Below are positions 10,056-18,644 of a DNA stretch of 36,155 bases, in pieces (positions within the stretch are counted from its first letter, which is position 1; each line of letters starts with the position of its first letter). The notes under the pieces are model-generated. The model was not told where the DNA came from. It searched no databases and was given only the letters and a program-made list of their open reading frames with translations. Position numbers and translations under genes: made by a program. This DNA comes from Ascidiaceihabitans sp. Lineage in GTDB: Bacteria > Pseudomonadota > Alphaproteobacteria > Rhodobacterales > Rhodobacteraceae. The stretch is taken from NCBI GenBank assembly GCA_028388995.1, contig JAOEQC010000018.1, positions 1 through 36,155 of the forward strand, written 5' to 3'.

Positions 10056-10855
10056 GCTCGGTCTTAATTGTAATTCTAGCGCGTTATGCTTCGATGCGTT
10101 ACCCAGCAAAACCGTTGGCTATGCTGAAAGGTGCATCGGGGCAATCGCGCTCATTGATTGAGCGATCTTGGCGCGCTGCCAGCGAGGTGACTGGTATAGA
10201 TCGTGTTTTCGTTGCGACAGATGATGACCGCATTAAGGTTGCTGCCGAAGCGTTTGGTGCCGAAGTGATTATGAAGCCTGAATCCTGTGCTAATGGAACA
10301 GAAAGATGTGCTGCCGCACACACTGCGCTGAGCGGTGGGTATGACATAGTTGTCAATCTTCAGGGCGATGCGCCGCTTACTCCGCACTGGTTTGTTGAGG
10401 ATTTGATCGCTGAGTTGAAAGTTGACCCTAGTGCAGAGATTTCTACACCGGTTTTGCGTTGCGACGGGGCGACGCTAAACAGTTTTTCAAGAGATAGGAA
10501 CGCAGGCAGTGTTAGTGGAACAACATCAGTCTTTGATGTCAACAAGCGGGCAATGTATTTTTCTAAAGAAGTAGTTCCGTTCACTTCTGAAGTTTTTCAT
10601 GATGCTGCTGATACACCAGTATTTCATTATGTTGGGGTTTATGCCTATCGCCCAGATGCTCTTTCTGATTATCTCTGATGGCCAGTGGGTCCGCTCGAGC
10701 AGCTTGAAGGACTTGAACAACTACGGTTCATGGAAAACGGCAAAGCAGTGCGTTGCACGGAAGTTCATGCAAATGGGCGTCAATTTTGGGAGCTCAATAA
10801 CCCAGAAGATGTCTCGCTTATCGAGGCTATGATGGCCGAAATGGGCCTTGACTGA
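10052..10855 (+). pseudogene. kdsB: CMP-Kdo synthetase paralogue KdsB, inactivated
   Basis: KdsB makes CMP-Kdo for LPS or capsule. The frame contains the family nucleotide-binding region (ILARYASMRYPAKPL, normally IPARYxSxRxPxKPL), FVATDDDRIKVAAEAFGAEV, NGTERCAAA, VVNLQGDAPLT, FSKEVVPFT and, at the end, LEGLEQLRFMENG and FWELNNPEDV. Two lesions kill it. The expected start is ATA at 10052-10054 rather than ATG, and an in-frame TGA at 10676-10678 (probably from CGA) interrupts SDYL/WPVGPLEQ, after which the same frame continues to a normal TGA at 10853. The nearest in-frame ATG (10094) would delete the first nucleotide-binding residues. The last base overlaps the next ATG (TGATG), as in an operon. 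Lpt genes nearby are intact, so a second KdsB probably exists elsewhere. Confidence 0.88.
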
Positions 10856-10920
10856 TGTCTGTTTCGGTCAGTGTTGTGGTAGTCAGCCGCGATAGGCCGG
10901 ATGCGTTGTATTTGTGTGTG
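10855..10920 (+). pseudogene. Glycosyltransferase family 2 N-terminal remnant
   Basis: An ATG overlapping the kdsB stop begins MSVSVVVVSRDRPDALYLC, the classic beta-strand and SRDRP loop that starts a GT-A family 2 glycosyltransferase. Similarity ends after about 20 residues. The frame closes with TGA at about 10977, and from about 10944 another frame is homologous to a sulfotransferase. The rest of the glycosyltransferase and the first part of the next gene appear to have been deleted together. The identification rests on a short but characteristic start. Confidence 0.5.
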
Positions 10921-10943
10921 TTGGTTCTTCTTTTGATGACTAA

Positions 10944-11945
10944 GCGTTCTCAACGCATCTTGAGGTGCTACAGGGCTTTCAGGTGACATTGCTGAATGCT
11001 CTCCAGATTTCGGGCCAAACGACGTTTTACGTTTCTTATGAAGATCTAAAAATCGTCGAAGTGATGAACGGGTTGGCTCGTTATCTCGGGGTTCAAAGTG
11101 AGTTGGAGAGATTGGACAAAAGTTTGAAAAAGCAAAACCCAAGTCCGATTTCTGAAAAGGTTAGAAACTTTGGTGAAATAGAGGTAGCGCTTTCTGGATT
11201 GGATCGCTTTAATTTGAATTGTACCCCAAATTTTGAGCCACGACGTGGACCTAGCATACCGACATATGTTGCCGCACCAGATTCGGGTTTGATATATCTG
11301 CCGATGCGGGGCGGACCAGAAGTGCAAATATTTGATTAGCTGGCACGCGTCGACGGCAGAAAACGTTCGGATCTTTTGAAGAAATTTTCTCAGAAGGATC
11401 TTCGGCAATGGAAACGTAAGCATACCGGTCATCGCAGCTTTACTGTTTTACGACATCCGATGGCACGAGCACATTACGCCTTTTGTCAACATATCTTGAA
11501 TACAGGCTAGGGTGGTTATGCCGCGCTGCGTCAAACACTGCGCCGCCGGTATGCCCTGTCGGTTCCTGAAAATATGCCAGATGAGAGTTATGACCTTGGC
11601 ACTCATCGTACAGCGTTTCTCTCATTCTTGAGCTTTTTAAAGGGAACCTTATCCGGCCAAACCGCGATCCGCATTGATGCAACATGGTGTACCCAGGCGC
11701 AGTCATTGCAGGGGTTCGGTGAGTTCTCTTTTCCAGAACGTGTTATCCGTGAAGTTGATTTAGAAAGAGAACTACCCCAACTCTTGGATTCGATCGGGTA
11801 CACTGGTTGGCCGGTTGCATTGGCATGGGGCCAGACCGATATTCTATTTGAATTAGCAAGAATCTATGATTCTGAAATCCAGTCTGCCGCGCAGGCTGCT
11901 TACCAACGTGACTACATGATGCTGGGATTTAAAAGTTGGGGCTAA
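10944..11945 (+). pseudogene. Sulfotransferase (NodH/Sulfotransfer_2-like), N-terminally truncated with two amber stops
   Basis: One continuous frame from about 10944 to the TAA ending at 11945 reads as the C-terminal two thirds of a Rhodobacteraceae sulfotransferase: FQVTLLNALQISGQTTFYV, SYEDLKIVEVMNGLA, LDKSLKKQNPSPI, LDRFNLNCTPNFEPRRGP, GHRSFTVLRHPMARAHYAF and AYQRDYMMLGFKSWG. It is interrupted only by TAG at 11337-11339 and TAG at 11508-11510, with no frameshift. The N-terminal PAPS-binding P-loop is missing. Upstream, the sequence is joined to the glycosyltransferase remnant. It would have transferred sulfate to a surface glycan. Family assignment comes from remembered homologues and is fairly strong; non-function follows from the lost N-terminus. 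Confidence 0.75.
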
Positions 11946-11977
11946 AGTGGGTAGTTTAGAGCTGCTAGTTCCTTATT

Positions 11978-12442
11978 TTATGCAGCTTGGTTGTTCTGTG
12001 TTTCTGACAGGATTGCATAAATTGTTGTTGGATCGTGATTCGAGCGGAGTTTCGCACGTATAGACACCTCACGTAGAGTGCGTGAAACAAGTGCCAATGC
12101 TTTCAGGTGCTCAACGCCGGCGTTGAGTGGAGCAAATAGGGCGAAAACTATATCGACTGGCTGGCGATCAACAGAGTCGAAATCAACCGGACGGTCCAAG
12201 AGGACAAACGCACCTGCGACGCTATCAAGGCCTTCGATACGTGCATGAGGAAGCGCCACGCCGTTGCCTACGCCCGTTGGCCCCAAGTTTTCGCGTGCTA
12301 AAAGTGATTCTACGACTATTCCAGTGTTTAGGCCATAGACCCCGCTCACAAGATCGCCAATCTCGTGCAGCAGATGTTTCTTGCTGGAGGCTGCGGTCAA
12401 CACCTTGACTGCCTCCGGCTTAAGAAGTTTTGCAAAATCCAT
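11978..12442 (-). CDS. ptsN: Nitrogen-regulatory PTS protein EIIA-Ntr
   Basis: PtsN is the terminal phosphoacceptor of the PTS-Ntr chain and signals nitrogen/carbon and potassium status rather than carrying sugar. The 154-residue product has the phosphorylatable histidine at H66 in GVALPHARIEGL, preceded by LLARENLGPTGVGNG, and the PVDIVFALFAP strand, all typical of EIIA-Ntr. It follows hpf by 44 bases, the conserved lptA-lptB-hpf-ptsN order of proteobacteria, here without an rpoN gene. The identification is firm. Confidence 0.95.
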   Translation of the reverse strand: MDFAKLLKPEAVKVLTAASSKKHLLHEIGDLVSGVYGLNTGIVVESLLARENLGPTGVGNGVALPHARIEGLDSVAGAFVLLDRPVDFDSVDRQPVDIVFALFAPLNAGVEHLKALALVSRTLREVSIRAKLRSNHDPTTIYAILSETQNNQAA

Positions 12443-12486
12443 CCTGCTCGCACTTTATTCAAGGCGAGTTTAACGCCGGTGACTAT

Positions 12487-13050
12487 TTAAGGGTCGATCC
12501 ACCCGATGTTGCCGTCATCCCGGCGGTACACCACGTTTACCCCATCTTTACTCTCGTTACGGAACACCAATACCTGTGCTCCAGCCAATTCCATCTGCAT
12601 CACAGCTTCACCTACTGATAGGGACGGAATCTTTGCTTCCATCTCTGCCACAATAATTGGCTGCAGTGTTTCTGGTTCTGACTGATCAGGTTTGTCATTT
12701 GAAGAAAGGATATATGAGGAACCACCGAAAAGTTCAACCGGTTGGGTTCGGTCTTTGTGGTGGTCTTTCAACCGCCGTTTGTATCGTCTTAGTTGCTTCT
12801 CCATTTTGGCGCAGCAAGAATTGAACGCAGTGTATATTTCGGTGTCTTTTGCTTTGGCTGTTGCATTCAATCCTGTCGATAAATGCACTATCGCTTCGCA
12901 AGCGAATTCATGCGCAGACTTGGAGAAAATGACCAACGCATCGGTCGGTCGTTCTGCGTATTTTTGGATCACTTCGTCCAATTCAGTTTTTACATGCGCT
13001 TGTAGTGCTGTGCCGATGTCGATTTGTTTGCCACTAATTTGATACCGCAT
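12487..13050 (-). CDS. hpf: Ribosome hibernation promoting factor, long form
   Basis: HPF binds the 30S decoding centre in stationary phase and stores ribosomes. The 187-residue product has both domains: the N-terminal beta-alpha-beta-beta-beta-alpha fold (MRYQISGKQIDIGTALQAHV to about residue 100, with basic RRYKRRLKDHHKD) and a C-terminal domain (PSLSVGEAVMQMELAGAQV, VVYRRDDGNIGWIDP). The C-terminal domain marks the long form that makes 100S dimers by itself, without RMF. It sits between lptB (251-base gap) and ptsN. The older name in this locus is raiA/yhbH. Confidence 0.95.
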   Translation of the reverse strand: MRYQISGKQIDIGTALQAHVKTELDEVIQKYAERPTDALVIFSKSAHEFACEAIVHLSTGLNATAKAKDTEIYTAFNSCCAKMEKQLRRYKRRLKDHHKDRTQPVELFGGSSYILSSNDKPDQSEPETLQPIIVAEMEAKIPSLSVGEAVMQMELAGAQVLVFRNESKDGVNVVYRRDDGNIGWIDP

Positions 13051-13301
13051 TATTTCTCCTTAAAAATGGACGAAACGACGAATACCTTAGTAACCCTAAG
13101 ATAGGGTGAGGATCATAGTCGATTTCGCGGAAAAGGCATAAGCGCTGAGTGATTGTCGTTGGGCCCCCAAAAGAGGGCCGGTCGGCGATCAGACGATTTA
13201 AACGTTTTTGCCATACATACATTCAGCCCGAGAATGAGGCAGCCTGTCAATGCAAATTGGAAAGAAGTTTTGCCTTTTGGCTGTGAGGTTTTAACTTCCC
13301 A

Positions 13302-14060
13302 TCACGATATGCGAAAATTATCACCTAGATAAACTCGGCGTACGTTTTCATTTTCTACGACGTCGTTTGGCGTGCCAGACATTAGAACCTTACCGTCGTG
13401 CAAAATATATGCGCGATCCACAATTTCCAATGTTTCCCGTACATTATGATCTGTGATCAAAACGCCGATGCCCCGTTTTTTAAGATCTGAAACAAGGTTT
13501 CGAATGTCTCCGACTGATATAGGATCAACACCCGCGAAAGGTTCGTCTAACAGTAGGTATTTTGGATCAGTAGCCAAACACCGCGCAATTTCAACGCGAC
13601 GTCGCTCACCGCCTGATAGAGCCAGCGCAGGTGCGCGGCGCAGGTGCTCTATTGAAAAATCGCTCAACAACTCTTCAAGGCGTTCTCGGCGTTTTTGGCG
13701 ACTTGGCACCGAAATATCAAGAATTGCACCGATGTTGTCTTCAACGTTGAGGCCACGAAAAATACTCATTTCTTGAGCTAGATAACCGATACCAAGCTGG
13801 GCGCGACGATACATCGGGAGGGTTGTCACATCGTGCCCATCAACAACGACTGTACCACCTTCTGGGGTGACCAAACCGGCGACTGAATAGAAGGTAGTTG
13901 TCTTTCCCGAACCATTGGGGCCCAGTAGGGCGACGACTTCGCCACGATTTAGTTCCATCGAAAAATCGCGTACTACAACCTTTTTGCGGTACGACTTTCT
14001 TAGGTTTGTGATTTGCAAACCTGCAGTACCCTGCGTTAATTTCAGATCAGGCTTAGCCAT
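13302..14060 (-). CDS. lptB: LPS export ABC transporter ATP-binding protein LptB
   Basis: LptB dimerises under LptF/LptG and powers extraction of LPS from the inner membrane. Motifs are Walker [10 protein letters not shown], the Q-loop region [11 protein letters not shown], signature [14 protein letters not shown], Walker [14 protein letters not shown] and the H-loop LITDHNVRE. The length of 252 residues is normal. Its ATG overlaps the lptA stop by one base (TAATG), so translation is coupled. LptFG are not in the window. Confidence 0.97.
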   Translation of the reverse strand: MAKPDLKLTQGTAGLQITNLRKSYRKKVVVRDFSMELNRGEVVALLGPNGSGKTTTFYSVAGLVTPEGGTVVVDGHDVTTLPMYRRAQLGIGYLAQEMSIFRGLNVEDNIGAILDISVPSRQKRRERLEELLSDFSIEHLRRAPALALSGGERRRVEIARCLATDPKYLLLDEPFAGVDPISVGDIRNLVSDLKKRGIGVLITDHNVRETLEIVDRAYILHDGKVLMSGTPNDVVENENVRRVYLGDNFRIS

Positions 14061-14563
14061 TAGTTTTTGCCTGTTTGAAGGATGGTCTTTACCCCTTCTG
14101 ACATGTTGGCGGTGCCGTCTTTGAGATTGATGGTCATTTTTTGCGCGGTTAGAGTGCTGGGGCCTTGAGTGAGTAAAACGTCTCCACTCATCACAATTGT
14201 ACCCGAATCGATATCATAATCAGCACCCGCGGCCTCGGCAGCGTCAGCACCAGAAACCAACGTTACGCCGCCTGATGCAACTAATTTTGCGATACCGGCG
14301 CTTTCGGTACGGTATATAACTTCGACCTTTTGGGCTGACAGTCGCAATTCGCCTTGGCCAATGAGAACATTACCTTCAAAAACGGCGGTTCCTGTGGCTT
14401 GATCTACAGACAGGTTGTCAGAGGTCACTTCGACTGGCGCAGTGGTATCCTGCGTGAATGTCCCAAAGGAGACATTCGTTCCTTGCGCAAGAACTGTTGC
14501 GCTGCATAGCAACGCGATGCAAAGCACCAAGTGTCGAAATATATTCACGGTCAATAATCTCAT
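14060..14563 (-). CDS. lptA: Periplasmic LPS-bridge protein LptA
   Basis: LptA oligomerises into the periplasmic bridge that carries LPS from LptC to LptD. The 167-residue product has a signal peptide ([17 protein letters not shown]) followed by the OstA-like beta-jellyroll: [35 protein letters not shown] and [18 protein letters not shown]. It overlaps lptC upstream (ATGA) and lptB downstream (TAATG), forming one translational unit. The identification is firm from fold motifs and position. Confidence 0.93.
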   Translation of the reverse strand: MRLLTVNIFRHLVLCIALLCSATVLAQGTNVSFGTFTQDTTAPVEVTSDNLSVDQATGTAVFEGNVLIGQGELRLSAQKVEVIYRTESAGIAKLVASGGVTLVSGADAAEAAGADYDIDSGTIVMSGDVLLTQGPSTLTAQKMTINLKDGTANMSEGVKTILQTGKN

Positions 14564-15153
14564 CTGATTTTTGGATCGTATATCAGCTTTACAGCATTTG
14601 TGAAAACCATTTGGGTGGATTTGGTCTTTTCGGATAAAGTTAATCTCATTGAGCCAGCTGAAAATGTGCCGAGTGGCCCTTCAGCTATGATTTTATTAGG
14701 TGACTCGATTTTTAGTGATGTCATTGCAGAAACCAAACGTTCCGAATTGATTTTGTATCCGGTGGATGTGGTTATCAGCACCTTTCCAGACAAGATCGAA
14801 GTGTCGTTTGCAATATCGACCTCTCCGAGATCAGCGAAAAACACTAATCGGGCACCAGAAGATAGATCAATCTGAGCTGAAACGTCGTTTGCTGTTACTC
14901 GGCTATTGCCATCTGCAACGCCTATTTCACCTGCCGAGAATGAAATTTGATCACCTTGTTCGGTAGAGCTGGAAAAGAAGGGGCCAGTTATCTGTTGATC
15001 TCGCATGCGTTCATTTACCTCTGCCTCAGCAAAGGGAATGGATGCCATTGGGTCTATATTTCGAGAAAGCAAAAAGAGGGTTGATAGCAAGGCTAAAGCC
15101 ATCAAAGGCAACAGCACTTTGAGCAATGCGATCATGCGGGAGTAGCGATCCAT
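14560..15153 (-). CDS. lptC: LPS export periplasmic anchor LptC
   Basis: LptC is a single-span inner-membrane protein that receives LPS from LptB2FG and hands it to LptA. The 197-residue product has one N-terminal membrane helix (ALLKVLLPLMALALLSTLFL) and a periplasmic jellyroll with repeated strands (SRVTANDVSAQIDLSSGARL, ESPNKIIAEGPLGTFSAGSM). The stop overlaps the lptA start by four bases. It starts 38 bases after rnd on the same strand, in the usual alphaproteobacterial order. Confidence 0.9.
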   Translation of the reverse strand: MDRYSRMIALLKVLLPLMALALLSTLFLLSRNIDPMASIPFAEAEVNERMRDQQITGPFFSSSTEQGDQISFSAGEIGVADGNSRVTANDVSAQIDLSSGARLVFFADLGEVDIANDTSILSGKVLITTSTGYKINSERLVSAMTSLKIESPNKIIAEGPLGTFSAGSMRLTLSEKTKSTQMVFTNAVKLIYDPKIR

Positions 15154-15191
15154 CTAACTTACCACTCGATTTGAAAATACAAATGCTATCT

Positions 15192-15806
15192 TCATGTATG
15201 CGCAAAAATATCTGTTTCAGGCCAGCCAAGTAAATCAAGGTTTGCACGTGTTGGTAAGAAATCGAAGCAGGCTTGTGCGATCTCCATACGACCTTCGCGG
15301 ATCAATCGTTTGTTCAATGCAACACGCAAGCGGTGAAGGTATAACACGTCAGAAGCTGCGTACTCCAACTGTGCATCACTTAGTTGTGGTGCTCCCCAGT
15401 CGCTGGACTGCTGATGCTTAGAAAGGTTAACCTGCAAAAGATCGTGCAACAAATTTTTTAATCCATGCCGGTCTGTGTAAGTCCGAACCAAACGGCTCGC
15501 AATTTTGGTGCAATAGACTGGTGCGGTTACAGTATTGAAGGCATTTTGCATCGCGGCAATGTCAAACCTACCGTAGTGAAATAGCTTAAGCACCTTGGGA
15601 TCCTCTAAGATCTCACAAAGGTTTGGCGCTTCCGTCTGCCCTTTCATGATCTGAACCATATGGGCATCGCCATCACCTGCCGACAATTGCACGACACAAA
15701 GCCGGTCGCGGTGAGGATGCAGTCCCATTGTTTCGCAATCAATGGCGACTTCGGAACCTAGATCCAAATGATCGGGCAGGTCTGAAATATGAAGATAGTT
15801 TGTCAT
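15192..15806 (-). CDS. rnd: Short ribonuclease D-type 3'-5' exoribonuclease
   Basis: This is a DEDDy exonuclease of the RNase D family, trimming RNA 3' ends such as tRNA precursors. The acidic metal ligands are visible: AIDCETMG (DxE, Exo I), LFHYGRFDIAAM (Exo II) and YAASDVLYLHRL (Exo III, Y-x3-D). At 204 residues it consists of the nuclease domain only and lacks the HRDC domains of the roughly 370-residue E. coli enzyme, as is usual for the alphaproteobacterial copy beside lptC. Family firm; exact substrate unknown. Confidence 0.92.
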   Translation of the reverse strand: MTNYLHISDLPDHLDLGSEVAIDCETMGLHPHRDRLCVVQLSAGDGDAHMVQIMKGQTEAPNLCEILEDPKVLKLFHYGRFDIAAMQNAFNTVTAPVYCTKIASRLVRTYTDRHGLKNLLHDLLQVNLSKHQQSSDWGAPQLSDAQLEYAASDVLYLHRLRVALNKRLIREGRMEIAQACFDFLPTRANLDLLGWPETDIFAHT

Positions 15807-15850
15807 GTAACCGCTATAGCGCGGGTTTGAGTTCGGGAAAAGCGTGGCTT

Positions 15851-16630
15851 TTAATCCGGCAAGATTTGGCCAAGGTCTGGCTTAGGTAGTTTGGTCAATA
15901 GACTGCTAACCAAACCCCTACATTCATGACCCAACCAACTAGTTGAATATAGGTCTCTTGGTAAATCTGGGTGCTTGAGTACCAATCGGCGCCAACTGTG
16001 CACGATTAAGCATCGTAAGACAGCAGTCTCTCGTGGTGATACAAGCACAGCCTCAGCCACTGCCTTTTGAACGTGCACAAGTGCTTGGTGCAATTCTGCG
16101 AAGTCTTGTGCCAAACCTGTTGGTTCGAACTGTTCTGCCAGCCACCTTGGAAGGGATGAGGGTGCAAGAACCAATCCGTCTTCAGGTGGCTTTGCATTGG
16201 TCGAGCCGAGGTAAACACGTGGCATCAGGGGGGCGAAACCTAATTGAGCCATGACCTTTCGCGAGTGAGCAGATGCGCTGTCCAGCATTACCAACTGCCA
16301 GCGAGTTGGGGAGTCGTTTGGCTGGCCATAAATTCGGGGGCTGGCCGCAGCACTTTCTTGTCGCCCGCTAGCTGTTAGACTGTGCAAACTGTTGCGTCCG
16401 CTTTTGACTGACATTATCCAATCGTCGTTGCGCAAACGGTGCAAGGCGACGCGGGTGGCTTCGGCCCTAATACCCATATCTAACATCAGTGCAGACAACA
16501 CAGGCCCTTCGATCACGTCCCCATCGTTCTGGGCAAGATCCCCGAAAACAGTGACCAATAATGACCAAACGCGCTGATTGTTTAACGTAGCCAACGCCTC
16601 AACGGCGTCTGAAAGTGGTTTAGTAAGCAT
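15851..16630 (-). CDS. paaX: Phenylacetate operon repressor PaaX
   Basis: PaaX is a GntR-like winged-helix repressor that leaves its operators when it binds phenylacetyl-CoA. The 259-residue product has an N-terminal helix-turn-helix region (LSALMLDMGIRAEATRVALHRLRNDDWI), a central domain with QLVMLDSASAHSRKVMAQLG, and the C-terminal region with VHSWRRLVLKHPDLP, all PaaX-like. Its ATG lies inside the last codons of paaZ (11-base overlap), so the repressor is the last gene of the operon it should control, giving negative feedback. In E. coli paaX is instead a separate downstream unit with paaY. Confidence 0.9.
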   Translation of the reverse strand: MLTKPLSDAVEALATLNNQRVWSLLVTVFGDLAQNDGDVIEGPVLSALMLDMGIRAEATRVALHRLRNDDWIMSVKSGRNSLHSLTASGRQESAAASPRIYGQPNDSPTRWQLVMLDSASAHSRKVMAQLGFAPLMPRVYLGSTNAKPPEDGLVLAPSSLPRWLAEQFEPTGLAQDFAELHQALVHVQKAVAEAVLVSPRETAVLRCLIVHSWRRLVLKHPDLPRDLYSTSWLGHECRGLVSSLLTKLPKPDLGQILPD

Positions 16631-18635
16631 TCATTGTCAGTAGCTCGTATTCAGCCACAGCCTCATCATCTTGATTGGTTAAAGTCACATGCCACCGAAC
16701 CTCACCATATTCATCATTACGGGGTGTTTTGGCCTTAACGGTAAGTTGAACTTTGATGCTATCACCCGCCTGAACTGGCTTCATAAAGCGTAAGTTATCA
16801 AGGCCCGTGTTCGCCAAAACAGGACCTGGATCAGGTTGGACAAACAATCCAGCGGCAAAGCTGATCAAAAGATAACCATGCGCTACACGACCTGGGAAGA
16901 AAGGGTTAGCTTTGGCAGCTTCTTCGTTCATGTGGGCGTAAAACGTGTCGCCTGTAAAGTGCGCGAAAACTTCGATATCTTCCAGCGTAATCTCACGTGA
17001 TCCGCTGAAAAGGGTATCGCCCAATTCGACATCTTGGAACGTGCGCGTGAAGGGATGAGACTTGTCTGTTTCAATGGTTGCTTTTGGAATCCATTGGCCA
17101 CCGATTGCGGTCAAAATATCGGGACTGCCCTGGATTGCAGTGCGTTGCATATAGTGCATTACAGCGCGTGTACCGCCCAACTCTTCGCCACCACCAGCGC
17201 GACCTGGACCGCCGTGAACCATGTGGGCAAGGGGTGCACCGTGGCCTGTTGCTTTGGCCATCGAATCGCGATTGTTGAAATATAAGCGACCATGAAATGC
17301 GCCCGACGCCATTGCGATTTCGCGGGCCACATCGCCGTCATGTGTGATGCAGGAAGCAACAAGCGATCCCTTGCCTTTGTTTAACAATTCGGTCGCGTGA
17401 CCCAAATCACGATATTCCATGATTGTAGAAACAGGCCCAAAGGCCTCAGTGTCGTGTACATGTTGTGCGGAATCAGGGTCGTCGCAAAGAAAAACTATGG
17501 GCGGTAAGTATGCCCCCTTGCTTTTGGACATTGCGTGGTTTTTGGGGTCACCAATTACGCGCTTAGCTTCAGAACTGATTTGCGCGATCTTTTTCAAAAC
17601 ATCATTTTTCTGCGCGTTAGAAACCAGTGCACCCATTTTTGTGCCTTCTTCACGAGGATCGCCAAGGGTTATGTTGGCTAGACGTTTATCAAGTGTTTCG
17701 ATGATCGCATTGCTGGTACCCGGTGGCACCAAAATCCGCCGAATAGCAGTGCATTTTTGACCAGCTTTGATGGTCATCTCGCGCTGAACTTCTTTTACAA
17801 ATAGGTCAAATTCGGGTGTTCCAACTTGCGCATCTGGACCCAAAACAGACGCATTTAGACTGTCTTGTTCTGCTGTAAAGCGGATTGAATTACGCAAGAT
17901 ATTTTCGTTGCCACGCAGTTTTAATGCGGTGTTAACTGATCCTGTAAAGGTGACGACATCTTGCAAATCAAGGTGATCTAACATGTTTCGAATACCACCA
18001 GACACTAACTGCAGCGCGCCCTTAGGCAGCAGCCCACTGTCTAATATAATCCGCACGCAAGCCTCAGTCACATAGCAGGTTGCAGTGGCTGGTTTGATAA
18101 TCGCAGGCATTCCTGCAAGGAGGGTCGGAGCCAGTTTTTCCAACATGCCCCATACTGGAAAGTTGAATGCGTTTATATGTACCGCAACGCCTTGAAGTGA
18201 GGTGCATATGTGGCGCCCCATAAAGGTACCATTTCGGCTCAACTGTTCTGGTGGTCCATCCAGATAGATCTGTGCGTCGGGCAGGTCGCGCCGCCCTTTA
18301 GAGGCATAGACCAACACCGTGCCAATGCCGCCATCCACATCAACAAGGTGGTCGGCTTGTGTGCCACCGGTGTTGAACGACAACTGATACAGCTCTTCAC
18401 GATGTTCGCGTAGATGCAAGGCAAGCGCTTTGAGCATTTTGGCACGGTCATGGAATGTCATTGCTCGCAATGCTGGACTGCCGATTTCGCGGCCGTATTC
18501 AAGCATGCCCTGAACATCTAAGGCACTGTTTCCGGCTTGTCCGATCACCTCTCCCGTTAGGGCACTTTCAATCGGCCGCGCATCTGCGGACGGGGCGATC
18601 CATTGACCAGCGGCAAAGGAATGAACGTTCAGCAT
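16620..18635 (-). CDS. paaZ: Bifunctional ring-opening enzyme PaaZ (oxepin-CoA hydrolase / 3-oxo-5,6-dehydrosuberyl-CoA semialdehyde dehydrogenase)
   Basis: PaaZ hydrolyses the oxepin-CoA ring and oxidises the resulting aldehyde with NADP. The 671-residue fusion has an N-terminal ALDH domain (residues 1 to about 520) with E256 (RFTAEQDSLN) and catalytic C295 (AGQKCTAIRR), the same numbering as in E. coli PaaZ, and a C-terminal MaoC-like hydratase domain with D563 and H568 (TGDTFYAHMN) and GRVAHGYLL. Both active sites look complete, so aromatic degradation rather than a tropodithietic-acid-type shunt with a dead ALDH is expected. It lies 9 bases after paaE and overlaps paaX. Confidence 0.97.
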   Translation of the reverse strand: MLNVHSFAAGQWIAPSADARPIESALTGEVIGQAGNSALDVQGMLEYGREIGSPALRAMTFHDRAKMLKALALHLREHREELYQLSFNTGGTQADHLVDVDGGIGTVLVYASKGRRDLPDAQIYLDGPPEQLSRNGTFMGRHICTSLQGVAVHINAFNFPVWGMLEKLAPTLLAGMPAIIKPATATCYVTEACVRIILDSGLLPKGALQLVSGGIRNMLDHLDLQDVVTFTGSVNTALKLRGNENILRNSIRFTAEQDSLNASVLGPDAQVGTPEFDLFVKEVQREMTIKAGQKCTAIRRILVPPGTSNAIIETLDKRLANITLGDPREEGTKMGALVSNAQKNDVLKKIAQISSEAKRVIGDPKNHAMSKSKGAYLPPIVFLCDDPDSAQHVHDTEAFGPVSTIMEYRDLGHATELLNKGKGSLVASCITHDGDVAREIAMASGAFHGRLYFNNRDSMAKATGHGAPLAHMVHGGPGRAGGGEELGGTRAVMHYMQRTAIQGSPDILTAIGGQWIPKATIETDKSHPFTRTFQDVELGDTLFSGSREITLEDIEVFAHFTGDTFYAHMNEEAAKANPFFPGRVAHGYLLISFAAGLFVQPDPGPVLANTGLDNLRFMKPVQAGDSIKVQLTVKAKTPRNDEYGEVRWHVTLTNQDDEAVAEYELLTMNAY

Positions 18636-18644
18636 GTTGTGTCC

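Noticed and set aside
10676-10678. TGA in kdsB as a selenocysteine codon
   Set aside because: KdsB has no selenocysteine or cysteine at this position, no SECIS-like hairpin was seen, and the same gene has also lost its start codon.
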